From Climacteris rufus (lineage: Eukaryota; Chordata; Aves; Passeriformes; Climacteridae): 64,000 nucleotides of DNA. Location of the stretch: the NCBI GenBank assembly GCA_013398175.1, contig VZRZ01006181.1:1240676-1304675 (forward strand), given 5' to 3'. The notes under the pieces were generated by a model, which was not told the DNA's origin, searched no databases, and saw only the letters and a program-made list of their open reading frames with translations. Each line of letters starts with the position of its first letter. The first letter of the stretch is position 1. The translations under genes were made by a program, and so were the position numbers. Positions 12,801 to 23,206 of the stretch are shown one piece after another.

Positions 12801-13984
12801 TCCTGTGGCAGTGTCAGGAACATTGCCCTGGCTCCAGGACCTCCAACTTCTCCTTTTGGTCCATATGGCTGGACTCACCCTTCTGCTGACCTGAGATGAT
12901 GGTTACTGAGGGGAAGGAAGAAGGAGGACCTGAGATGAGAGAGGCCACGTTTGTGTGTGGTGCTGTAACTGCTGCTGTTTTGTATTCTCAGGTGTGCAAT
13001 ATACGTGTAGCCAAGTGGCTGCAATGCTGTGACAGGTAGTTCCATACATGCACTTCACTGTTTTCCTGCTGCTTCCTCCCTGCTCTCATGTGAGTTAAGG
13101 AATCATTTCAGGTGTGGAAAGCTTCAGAGAATGGATGTGCTTTCATAGCCAAGTGAGTGACAGCTGGCCAGCTTTAATTGCCCTTTGGTGTGCTCCTAGA
13201 AGGTAGTTTAAGTGAAGAGATTTTTTTTCCTTTCTCTATGGACATGAAATCTTTGCTTCTGTGGTTCAGCTGATGAACAGTAACTGGTTAAGCATCAGAA
13301 ACTCGATCACTTGTGATTGCCTACCCATAACCTCTGCTAGTGACAAGATCTCATGAGGGAGCAGAAGGCAGAGCAGGGCAGGGATTTGACTCTTTCTGCC
13401 ACGGGCTTTGCACTAGTCCTATCACCCAGGAAATGCTTCCTCTCTGAACATCACTTCAGAGCAGAATTTAACAGAGAAAAAAACCACAAAGTTTTCTCAG
13501 TGTTTTTTTTTCCTCGTGGAGCATTCCCTTAGATGACTACAGAGAGATGCACTCAAACAGAACATTAAAGTTAAACGAGGTGACACAAGGCTATATTTAA
13601 AAATAACAGAAAATGTTTCAAGTTCTCCTTTGATAGGAGTTGGGCAGCTGTATAACCCTTTCAGGTTGCCATTCTAATGACAATCCCCAACAAGAAACAG
13701 CCTGATAACGTGCACTAAGACAGAGGATGGGAGCTGTATTCACAGGCATGAGGAACTGCAGGAGATAGCTGTTGCACAAAGCTTATGCTGATGCTTATTC
13801 AGAGCAGTTACAAACCTTCCCTATCTTTCCTCGAACCTTGCATAACTAGATGCATAGAATAAATATCTACAGCGTGGGACAGAAATTAACATTAAAGATA
13901 TAATATCATTATAGAATTACTGATAAACCCTCACCTTTCATACTTAGCTAATTTCTCATCAGCTTATTTAAAAAAAAAAAGAAT
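9891..13984. other. Unique noncoding stretch, no gene seen
   Basis: No gene is supported. Open frames up to about 150 codons (for example 11504-11953 on the - strand) overlap each other on the same strand in other frames and show no family signature. A poly-A run at 12331-12346 leads into a purine-rich GAAGAAGA-like tract to about 12370. A MEF2-like string (CTATATTTAA) lies near 13591, as an isolated match. Confidence 0.55.
12331..12370 (+). repeat. Poly-A run with adjacent purine tract
   Basis: Sixteen A bases followed by imperfect GAAG/GAGG units. No retrotransposon body is recognisable upstream, so it is listed as simple sequence only. Confidence 0.75.
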
Positions 13985-14460
13985 ATAGCAGAACTTGGAG
14001 ATAGGCGGTGAAAATGGTCTGGAGGCTTGGAAGGATTTTCAGATAAGGAGAAACTGAAAAAGATGAAGGAAGATATTGTTCAGAGAAGAGATGAATAAGA
14101 AGGGGTATGTCAGAAGTATATAAATTATAATATTTAAAAATGTTCTCAGTACTGGGACAAAAGGGTATCCTTTGAAGCAAAAGGCAATGCAGATTTGTTA
14201 GTGTTGAGAGGGTATTTTTTATGGTACCCCATTAAACGGTGGAACTCCCTGCTGCAGGGTGTCACCCACCGAACTCATAGCCTTAGTGAAAAAAAAATAA
14301 AGCTATTTTTGTGGACAGTGAGAACATTCACAGTTACATTAGAGAAAATAAAAAATTTATAAGAAATATCAGCCCTTGAGATTCAGGGCATAAATCCAAC
14401 CACTAACTGCCTGGGGTTATAAAGAAACTTCCCCAATGGACATATTAGTTAGTTATTTCC
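13985..14460 (+). mobile_element. Old CR1-type LINE, 3' end of ORF2 plus 3' UTR relic
   Basis: Highly diverged fragment on the + strand. Recognisable landmarks are a segment like the ORF2 C-terminal region ('GAGAAACTGAAAAAGATGAAGG', then 'GTATATAAATTATAA'), then the phrase around 14236-14265 equivalent to the CR1 'GTGGAACTCCCTGCTGCAGG' motif, and a 3' UTR section around 14385-14440 (GGCATAAATCCAACCACTAACTG ... GAAACTTCCCC) typical of old reptile/bird CR1 families. Many indels break any frame. Insertion predates the avian-specific subfamilies seen elsewhere in the window. Exact 5' border is unclear. Confidence 0.6.
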
Positions 14461-15433
14461 CATTTTAAGTGTTTTACATCTATCCTTGATGCTAGCCACT
14501 GCCTGAGAGAAGGTACTACAAGAGTTGGACAATTGGTTTGATTTACTATGAAGGTTGCTATATCCTTGAAAAACATTGCAGCTCTCCCCTTCCTCACCAT
14601 CTCCAGATGTGCCTCTGAACCCCCTTGCTTTGGCTGACAAGGAGACAGCGCTTCTTCTCTGCATTCCAGGCACTCTGCTGTGTGGGTAACCCTGGGCTGA
14701 CACAGTCCTGTTGTGGACATGGGAGACCAGCACAGATGCACCCCAGGCTCCCCACTGCCTTCCTGGCTGCAGCAGGCTGGTACCAAACTGCCCTGGCAGA
14801 GACCTGATGGACACAGCACTGCTTTAGCAACAGCTGTCCTACCTCTCTGACCTCAAGGAGAACCTACAGCTCTCTACTGGTGCCCATTTGCGGCTCCTCT
14901 GCTGCATCTTTGGTGTCGCCTGTCTTCTTTGTGCAGCACTGGGAGTCCTCTGATCCACAGCAGTGTGGCAGCACTCGTGCTACAGCAAGCAAGCAGGAGA
15001 TGCAAGGCAGAGTACCCCTCTTGCTTTCTCTTCTCCCTGCCTGCTTAAATTTGTTCTTTGTCTAATCTCCTCTGCCAGGTGATTTGATATAATCAGTGTG
15101 ACTTTTCTGCTATTGTTCATCTATCCCAGTCTTTCTCATTTTCTTTTGCAAACGGTGCCCCTTTTCATTTGCCTCATTTCTCTTCCTGTGATACCTCAAA
15201 TGCAGAAAGCTCTGTTGCTCCAAGGCAGAGGAGTGCAAGCTGGTTATAACTGCTCTGTCAACGTTCACAACCCTGAGGTGGAGAAGCTGAGCTGCCATCA
15301 GCAATTAAAGCTTTTTAGAAGCTCCGTGGTTAGAGTAATCACTTGGGAGAAGTAATTGCAACTTCTTCTCACTCCAGTAGGAAGGTGCTATGTAGTCTTT
15401 GACCTTGGGGAACAGTTGTGACTAGTATACTAA
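14461..15433. other. Noncoding stretch, no gene seen
   Basis: Moderately GC-rich sequence between two CR1 pieces. Three overlapping open frames of 78-124 codons lie on the - strand around 14445-14830, but they are in different frames, share no recognisable domain and are not supported as genes. Confidence 0.5.
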
Positions 15434-15498
15434 GAATCACAGAATCACAGAATATTCTGAGTTGGAAGGGACCCACAAAGAACATCAAGTCCAACTCT
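15434..15498 (-). mobile_element. CR1 LINE 3' tail, severely 5'-truncated
   Basis: Reads AATCACAGAATCACAGAATAT then CTGAGTTGGAAGGGACCC and ATCAAGTCCAACTC, the reverse complement of an avian CR1 3' end, including the 8-base tail unit (ATTCTGTG, here reversed). Only about 65 bases remain, which fits the very short 5'-truncated insertions typical of CR1. Wording resembles the J/Y-type tail. Confidence 0.9.
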
Positions 15499-15909
15499 TA
15501 AGTGAATGGTGAAGTCTTCATGTGAATGGCTAAGTGTGTCTTTTGGACTGCTCTGGGAAACATTCTCACCTCCTGGCCATCTTTTTGCCCTGATTCAGAG
15601 AGTGACATGTGCCAGCTGCATTGCTGCACAGGACACTGAATTGCCACCCATGTGCCCTCAGCAGCTGAAGTGATGAGCCTGGGAGGAGAAGTAGTAAATA
15701 AAGTACGCTGTTCCTTCTTATAAGTGGAAAAACTGGAAGAGGTAAAAAGGGGAGAGATTCTTGGGAGGTGGAAAATAGGAAATTATTCCTTTCCTATAGG
15801 TGAATTCTGTTACATCCCTTTAATTGCCTGATTTCACAGTGTCATGGGAGGACTCTTTTCCTACATACACATACGCATGTAGACACCCTCCCCCAGAAGA
15901 ACTGATGAA
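15499..15909. other. Noncoding spacer between opposed CR1 ends
   Basis: No gene seen. About 400 bases of unique sequence separate a - strand CR1 tail from a + strand CR1 tail; the two have different 3' end wording and are independent insertions. Confidence 0.6.
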
Positions 15910-16165
15910 GGGGGAATGGCTTTAAACTGAAAAAGACTAAGCTTAGATTAGAAATTAGGAGGAAATTCTTTACTGTGAGGGTGATGAGCAATGGAAGGTT
16001 GCTCAGAGATGCCCCATCCCTGGAAGTCTTTGAGGCTGGATTGGAAGGGACTCTGAGCAACCTGGTCTAGTGAAAGGTGTCCCTACCCATTATAAGGGAT
16101 TCAGAACTGGATGATCTTTAAGGTTTCTTCTGATCCAAACCATTCTATGATTCAGTGATCCTATG
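15910..16165 (+). mobile_element. CR1 LINE 3' end (avian family), ORF2 end and 3' UTR
   Basis: Clear + strand avian CR1 end. It contains GGAATGGCTTTAAACTGAAA, TTAGAAATTAGGAGGAAATTC, TTTACTGTGAGGGTGATGAG, GGTTGCTCAGAGATGCCCCA, AGCAACCTGGTCTAGTG, and the 3' UTR phrase ACTGGATGATCTTTAAGG ending in CCATTCTATGATTC. This covers the last ORF2 codons and the 3' UTR with the terminal 8-base motif. It is 5'-truncated, as most CR1 copies are, and carries small indels. Divergence is lower than for the long CR1 relics at 28-33 kb, so insertion is more recent. Confidence 0.93.
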
Positions 16166-16849
16166 GGAGGCTGGTGGGTTACTCTGGTGAGTTCATTTAC
16201 TCTTCAGACCTCTTTATTATGAAAGTCTTAGTTCTTGACTTATTTCTCTGCTGAGTATGATATTGGTCATTGCTGGCAAGGGCTGGAGGGGTGTACAGGC
16301 CCACCAACCTCCACCATAATCATCTCTACATCAGATTCGGCTTGTGTCTTCCTATATAACATTTAGACTCAGAGTGGAAAAGAAGTTGGGGATTTTTGTT
16401 TTGTTTGTTTTTAAGCGACACATTAATTCCCTGGTTTCCCCTCTCAGTTTGGTCTGGTCTCTTGGCTTTGCACATTCATTTGTGCATTCAGTTCATTCTT
16501 CTTGCTGTAGCCTTCCTGACCTTGAACATAACCCAGCATGTTACAGCGTCGCTCAGATAAACTCCTAGACCTAGGCTGAATAGTTAAGCAATTTGGCACA
16601 CCAACACTGGCACCTAAATTTCCCCACAGCTTTTACCCTGCATGACCAACAGCAGCCACACTGAACCCAATGCTGTTTGTCTCTGTGTGGGCAGCTGGAC
16701 TTCTTCCACCATGCCTGACTGCATCCTTACAGATCCTCCAGGCCTTCCAGCCTTTTTTTGTATCATCAGTCAAACTAGTGTCTGAACACCATGCAAATGT
16801 TACCATGCCCTTCCTGCTTCTTCTGAAGTAGTTTATTGGCATTATTGCT
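16166..16849. other. Noncoding stretch, no gene seen
   Basis: Unique sequence with no supported gene or recognisable repeat. Short frames here (up to 74 codons) have no family signature. Confidence 0.5.
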
Positions 16850-16985
16850 CTCTCTTACAATTAAGGAAATAAGGATTTAGAACGAGGTGTACTTATGGTG
16901 CCCAAGTCACTCATAAAAACGGTGCCAGGTCTGAAAATAAATCTCATTTCTCCAGCTTCTTTGCATGGTGTTTTGACTGCAAGAC
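16850..16985 (-). mobile_element. Possible MIR/L2-type relic
   Basis: Order and wording follow a reversed MIR core: 'TTACAATTAAGGAAATAAGG', 'TTTAGAACGAGGTG', 'TGCCCAAGTCACTCAT', 'GGTGCCAGGTCTG', ending near 'AAGACTGGGTTAC'. MIR and L2 are ancient amniote families; copies in birds are very diverged, and this one is at the limit of recognition. Confidence 0.4.
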
Positions 16986-18040
16986 TGGGTTACCCTTAGA
17001 ATTTCTCATTGCCTGCCCTGCTATACTTGGATGTATGAACTTCAGTTCACTATTTAGCTCCTTACATTCTGTTTGCCCTTTTTCATATCAGTTTTCTGTT
17101 GGCATTGCTGTGGTGGAAGATATTGCTTAAATGACATTCCTTTGAAATGAACACGTTATTGCACTCCAACTCTTTCAGGGGTTCCTTGGATTGGGTTTTG
17201 TTTTTAAAGTTCATGAACAGGGCTGGGGCTGTTTTCTGAAGGTGTGAATCCTTTTGTAAGACAGTTTGTCTGGGAGTCAGACTTACATGATAAATTAGAA
17301 TGAGTCTGAGCTCTTCAGTTTGGTTTCATTTTTTGATGGATCCCCCATAAAAAGGTGTCTGGATGATGGGGTTATTATTCATTGTACCGCAGAGTCAGGG
17401 GCATGGTGTGATGCTATGATCTGAATGGGAACTTTCTCTTTGTCTCAGGCTGTTCCCAGTCTCAGTTCCACCCTAGCCATTACCAGAATAACCTAGTACT
17501 GAGCCCCAGCCCTCTTCGTGTCCCACACTTTTCTCTTGCTGCAGCAAAGTTCACCTCGGTAGAAAGAAGGAAGTCTGAATACAGAGCAAAAGAGCAACCT
17601 TCCAAGCAGGGCAGAAGAAATCAGCTTTGGCAGAATGCCCTTGCTTGGCACTGGTCAAAACAAGCATATGGAAAAGGGAAGTGAATGAGGAATGCTCTGT
17701 CTGGAAGGATTGGTACGTGGTGTGGAGTCCTGCAAGACGGGCTTTTAGACAGGAGTTCACTGCTGTTTGACATGCCCTGTGGAAACCTGAGTGCTCCCAC
17801 ACTTCTGTACTTTCCTCTGGACAGCATTTATCAAGAGGATACTGCAGGGAACATCCTCTTTTCCAAGCCTTTCTTCCACTCCCTTTTTCTTGACATGTGT
17901 TTTATACTCAGCCGAGCAGGATCTGCAGTAAATGGCAAATTTAGCTGCTACTTTGTTTTGCCCCCTCACCCCTGGCTCCCATGTTCTGCAGCTGTCTGTG
18001 CTCAGCAGCAGCTGTTTTACACGGTGGGTTTGCCCTGACT
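16986..18040. other. Noncoding stretch, no gene seen
   Basis: No supported gene. The 117-codon open frame at 17685-18038 on the + strand and those opposite it have no recognisable domain. Confidence 0.5.
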
Positions 18041-18215
18041 GACCTGCAGCCGCCGTTTGTGCGTGTTTAGGTGCGGGAGCTACCTGCAAACCCTCTGCTG
18101 TGAGTAGTCAATATCCAAGATTCGATATTCGGTGGTGTGATTGGTCAATGAGGTGACAGAGCCGTGCCTTTGTTCTCTGATTAGATGACTGAACCTTTGT
18201 TAATTACTTCTGCCA
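18041..18215. promoter_or_regulatory. Candidate regulatory element with CCAAT-type site and inverted repeat
   Basis: Non-repetitive block with retained CpGs (CAGCCGCCG, GTGCGGG, TTCGATATTCGG, GAGCCGTG). It has a reversed CCAAT box within ATTGGTCAAT (about 18140-18149), and an inverted repeat AATATC / GATATT (18110-18115 and 18124-18129) with an 8-base loop. A homeodomain-like TTAATTAC lies at about 18200-18207. The mixture suggests a promoter-like or enhancer element, but I can see no transcript attached to it. Confidence 0.28.
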
Positions 18216-19437
18216 GAAATGAAGTCTGTTGTGTGATTAAGTGGTTCTAAGCTACAGGCTTGAGATTTACTCCCCGTGAACTCTTGTTCCAATGGGACTT
18301 TGCACGTGTGAGGGCTGTCTAAAGCATGTATAAAGAGAGTATAAAAATGGCCAGAGTCATATTCCATTTCTAACCTATTAAAAATGGTTGACCTGCATGT
18401 CTTTGCTATGCACTTGGGTCTAGTAATGAGAGCCTGCCCTTGCAGAACACAAGTCCTCTTTTGGCACAGGTCCTCCGAGGATGTCTGCAATCCCAAAGCC
18501 ACATCCCACACCACAGCATGGAACAGACTGGCTAAAATCCCTGTACCAGTGCATTTGCAGCACATATTCTTGCACTGACAAGCATATGGAGTGAGCTGGG
18601 AAGAAAACAGCATCTCTGCTCTGCTACATCAGCTCTTGTTACATTTTTGATCTGGATTGGGTGTGTGCAAAAATGTACCTGTTGGTTGCATTAGCAAAAC
18701 CAGAAGCTATAGAGGGTTTTGTTTTTTTTTAATGCTGGCTTAATGCCACATGATGGAGGACATGTGGTATCTTACACCATATAGAGTGCTTTGGAGCAAA
18801 GCTAAATCATCAAAATATTCTGGTAAAATTTTCAACCAGTTGAATGAATTAGTACTGAGTTTTTTCTTTGGGTCACGTAACCACAGCATTTTCAACCCAT
18901 TGGTAAAATAAAGGTTGCTATGTGTTATTTAACTGTGTGCTCAGAGCCTCAATAACATAACAGAGAGTAACTGGAAACTTAATTATTTGGGTGAGATTTA
19001 ATTATCAGTCATGTCAGTTGCATCTACTTTCTTTACTATGTGAGAAAACATAGGCATGCTGTTCCCCCTAACCAAAAAATACCACCAATCCAACTGTTAA
19101 TCTAGGCCTGATGGAGCAAGAAGCAATGATTTCAGCATTTCTTTTGGCTTTTGTGAATTTCAGTAATTCTCACCCTAGTGTATCAGGATATTCTTCTGGG
19201 AAAAAGACAGTGTCATCCAGCCTGTGGAAAACTTGAGCAATGGGTGTTTATGATTTTTTTGGAAATGCAGGCAGAAAGAGAGCTACTTTTTATTTAGCTC
19301 CCCTGCTCAACCCTTTTACTGATCTGATAGAAAAAGGCCAGATTTAAGTTTCAGAGCAACCGTACGTACAAGTACTGCCTTAATTTAAATGTCCTGTTGA
19401 ATACAATATGATCTTAAAATGATGCATGATGGAAATT
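18216..19437. other. Noncoding stretch, no gene seen
   Basis: Ordinary AT-rich unique sequence; the 137-codon open frame on the - strand at 18200-18613 has no recognisable features. No repeat family recognised. Confidence 0.55.
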
Positions 19438-19667
19438 CCTCACAGACTGGTGCAGTGCATTAGCATTACTCATTGCAGTAGGACTGGGTGGAGCACATTA
19501 GAAGTCATCACTGTGATGGATGCATGGCATGCACTAAAATGAAAATCATTGCAACGGACCAAGCAGAAAACACTGGAATTCAGGTTTCTGTGATGGACTC
19601 TGTGAAACACATCAGAATTTGAGTGACTGTCAGCCATAAAAGGCACAAGGACCTGAATGTGCCTCAT
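19438..19667 (+). repeat. Degenerate ~38-39 bp minisatellite, about six units
   Basis: Reading in register gives units at about 19438-19473, 19474-19511, 19512-19549, 19550-19588, 19589-19627 and possibly 19628-19667. Units are 36, 38, 38, 39, 39 and 40 bases. Most start TGYRRYGGA, with CAYWNNAAWT near the middle and CAY or TTC/GAC at the end. Neighbouring units are well diverged, so the array is old. On the - strand one frame stays open across it and shows a matching 13-residue rhythm (S-x-V-F/L-x-x-V), a by-product of a period close to 39 and not evidence of coding. Confidence 0.55.
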
Positions 19668-19764
19668 CCTGAATGGGCAATTTTTAAAGGATGAATTACT
19701 TGGCTGGCTATTATATCAATGACTTGCAGTGCTGTGGAAAGCCTCATGGATGGAATAAATGATG

Positions 19765-19897
19765 AGTCAGGATTCCTTGGTTCTGCTGTCAGCTCTGCTG
19801 CTGACTCATTTTGTACCCTTGAGTGATAAACTTCCCTTTCTCTTCCCCATCATGTGCATGACAGTGTATTTACCCTTCCTTATAAAGTACTGAGACC
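19765..19897 (+). mobile_element. MIR-like SINE relic
   Basis: Follows the MIR core and 3' half on the + strand: 'CTGCTGTCAGCTCTGCTGCTGACTC', 'CCCTTGAGTGATAAACTTCCCTTTCTC', 'TTCCCCATCATGTGCATGACAG' and 'TTATAAAGTACTGAGACC'. These parallel the MIR phrases for 'GCTCTGCCACTTAC', 'ACCTTGGGCAAGT', 'CCTCATCTGTAAAATGG' and the final 'TAAAG'. Strongly diverged, with no tRNA-related head recognisable. Confidence 0.55.
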
Positions 19898-22800
19898 TGT
19901 TTCTGCCATGACTCTCATGTATGTCTAATATTATGCATTGGAAATGGTCCCAGTGCCCTTATGAATGAGTCTTTGGAGGGTGGAAGCTGTAGAATATGCA
20001 GGTGAAAGTGCTAGATATAGCCACATACCATCAGATTTATGTGATTCTTATTTTTCTGTTTGATGATGTTTCTCATTTTCAACAATTGTTTATTTTTTTT
20101 TTTTAAAGTCCCTGTGAGACTGATCAGACATTAAGGAACTCTTTCTGTTCCTTTCTGGACTCTAGATTGGGTCTGAAAGATGAAAGCTCCATTTCATGAC
20201 TTTATCCACCCATCCACAGTATGTTCCCGAGCTAGTTAAAATTAAACTTAGCTATCAAAATGCTAAACTTGATAGCTCATTTATCTTTCTGTCTCCCAAC
20301 TCTACATTACAATACAGCAGTGATTGATCTTGCGTCTTCAAGGTACTATATAGTATAAAAACTAAGAGAAGATTAATTAAAAGCCGTCGCATCCAGACAG
20401 GTTTTTAAATAAGTTTTAGATTTAGACAATATATCAGCTGAAGCAAAAAGATTCCGAGACCATAAGCCTGTAACTTCAAGTAAGTTTTGCTTTCCTTCGG
20501 GACACAGAAAGCCCCATTTCACCACAGACTAATATCAAAGTCTGATTTGGTCAGGCAGGCCCGTGGCAGGAGGCAGGAAGCTGTCACATTCATGGGCTCT
20601 CCAGCAGTGGTGAACGTGATGTCCTTGAGAACTTCTTCAGGCTCAGGGGAGAGTGTCAGGCTCATGGCTGGATGTTGAGTTGGAAACAATACCAAGACAA
20701 TTTTTCTAAGTAGTCCCCAGCTCCTCCAGACACGGAGAAACTTGTCTGGGCAGCACATCTAAATGACTTAAATTGAGCCCAAAATCAGCAACAGCTGCAT
20801 TTGAGCTGTCAGTGTCTGACTGTGCGATCTGCAGAAAAACATCAAACAATCCAGTTTTATGGTATTTTTGGCTAAAGAAAGACACACGATTGCCGGTCAG
20901 CGTCAGCTTTCTGGCACCACTTTTTGTCCAAATAATTGTTGAGCTATGCAAGGTCCTTGGAAGCCCTCAGCATTTGCAGGTCTCGTGTTGAAATTAGGAA
21001 GCACTGGAAAATCTGGTTGCTTCCTAGCAAGGCCTAATAGGGGCTTAATCCTTTGGAAAGACCCTTACACTGGATGCTGAACTCCTGAATATCTGGCCTT
21101 TAGACCATTAGGTGTTTAATGAACACTTTGCTCTTAAACTTCACTCTTACCCACCTTTAGTCTGTGTCAGCAAACTCATTTTGAGAAAGACAAAATGGTG
21201 AGGCTCTTACATTTTCATGAGTTTGTTTAAAGGGAGATATTTAATGCACCTGACAGATAAAATATGTTAGCGGGATTTGGGATGTCTGCCATGAGAGTGT
21301 TCAAGAGCTCCCCATTTTGCTTGTGCAGTGGCAAAATGCCTTGATCACGTGCAGCTGATTCAGGGATTTTTGCCTTAGGGGAGGATAAGGGAGGGGAAAA
21401 CAAAATGAATACAAGGTGACGGCAGTGATTCCTCTTTACAAGGGGTCAACAAAAATCCCTGCAGCATGAGTTGAGCCCAGCTATGTCCCCTGTTACACAC
21501 TGGTGTAATTTTTGACAGAACAGGGCTCTTTATCTCTGATTTACAGCATTCTATCCATTATCAGGAATTAAACAATATATATTTTTTGGTCTCTTTCTCT
21601 CCCACTGTTTGTTTTCTTTCCACTTCAGTTAATTTCAATAAGTAGACAACTTCCATGCTGTTTGGTCTACTCCCTAAAACTGGCAATTAACTCTTTGTAT
21701 GAAATAAGAGAACTCTTTTGAATCTGCATTAGTTACATATTTGTGTCTTCAAACGCTAGTTGTCAGGATACATCAAGCTCTGGGATTTTTCCCCCTGTGT
21801 TTTGTAAACAGGATATGTTTTACTTTCACTGCTGAAAAGCAATCTGAGTCAGGATGGAGACCACAGACACATCTCCTTTCACTCTTTCAGAACTTGATTG
21901 TGTATGTTTTTTATCAATCCCAAATTGATTTAATTTCCCTTAACTAAGCTGATTGTACCATGTACTTCCTCTTGAAGAAAATTCTGCAGCTAGGAAGATG
22001 GCAGTCAAACAGCTAATTGCCGGGGATATGGCAAACTTCTCATGCCTCATATCAAGCTCTTGCGTGCGTCAGACGTGCACACATTTTAATTCAGATGTTT
22101 CCCAGTCCATGCTCTGCTTAGGAGAGAGAAAAGCAGAGAGACTGGTGAGAAAGAGAAAACAGCTATTGAAAAAAAATGAGGTGAAAAGGCAGTTGGAAAT
22201 AAGCCAGAGTGAATGTGAAATACAGGGCAGAAATGGGGAGAGGGAAAATAAAAAGGAAAAATAGACAATGCATCAACAGACTATAGGCAATATACCTACA
22301 GCAAGTTAGGGACCTATGACAACCTATACATAAGAAAACAGGTTTTATTAGTTGCTCATTAATATGTTTCTTGTTCTGCTATGGTCTCAATCTGAGGACC
22401 ATCTGAGTGTCTCCTGACTTCTTTGCTGAGTTTTCTTTGGGATTTGACACTTGGGTAATGCTCTCAGCCTCTTCATCTCTTGACCTGTAACTGTCTGTAG
22501 TTGGTGTATTTTGGTCTTTGGTGTGGCTTATCTTCTATCCTCCAGATTTCTGGAGAGTTTGGAGGCTGTTGGTGCTGGAGGAGTGGAAATGCAGTAGAAG
22601 GACATGAGACTGAAGTATATGTTCTCTGGGGCCTCCCATACTTGCCACTTGTAACAGGCTTTGCAGTGAGTGTAGTAGCTTTACCAGTGGTTTAGGTCCA
22701 GCTTTTCACTCTTCTGTGCCTATCTGCTTCTTCCTGCTCTAGGAGATTTGAAAAACTTGACGCTGTATAGAAGTCTGCCCCAGCCCAGTTGAGGTAAATT

Positions 22801-23062
22801 TCTAGCATTCATTTTTCTTGCCAGTTCTCTGCCCTTCTATCTTGTCTTCTCCTTTCACCTCCTCTTTCTGCCTTTGCTCTACCTTCTGCACTTCATTAAG
22901 ATGCTAACACAAGTGATCCTACTAAAGCCTTACTTGTTTCCTTCAATGACTTTAGTCCTCCTTGCTAAAAAGAAGTAAAAGCATAGGAACTCACAGAGAG
23001 TGGGAAGCTGGAGGAATGGCTGCAAGAAAGCAATATACCATAATGTGGTACAGTGAAAGATG
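19898..23062. other. Unique noncoding stretch, no gene seen
   Basis: No gene is supported. A T run lies at about 20092-20104. The part 20380-20960 is non-repetitive, keeps some CpGs (GCCGTCGC, GCCGGTCAGCGTCAG) and carries short open frames on both strands (up to 81 codons), which may reflect slow evolution rather than coding. Nothing else stands out. Confidence 0.5.
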
Positions 23063-23206
23063 TCATAGAATCATAGAATCATAGAATGTGCTGAGTTGGA
23101 AGGGGCCCATAAGGGTCCTGGAGTCCAACTCCTAGCCCTGCACAGGACACCCCAAGAGTCACATCATGTGCCTGAGAGCATTGTCCAAACAGTTCTTGAA
23201 CTCTGT
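23063..23206 (-). mobile_element. CR1 LINE 3' end, J/Y-like wording
   Basis: Begins with three tail units (TCATAGAA repeated), then GTGCTGAGTTGGAAGGGGCCC, GAGTCCAACTCCTAGCC, CTGCACAGGACACCCCAAGAG, CATCATGTGCCTGAGAGCATT and GTCCAAACAGTTCTTGAACTC. This is the reverse complement of an avian CR1 3' UTR and ORF2 end, cut off at the 5' side near 23206 where an AATAATAATAAAAAA string follows. Close to the family wording, so one of the younger insertions here. Confidence 0.95.
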
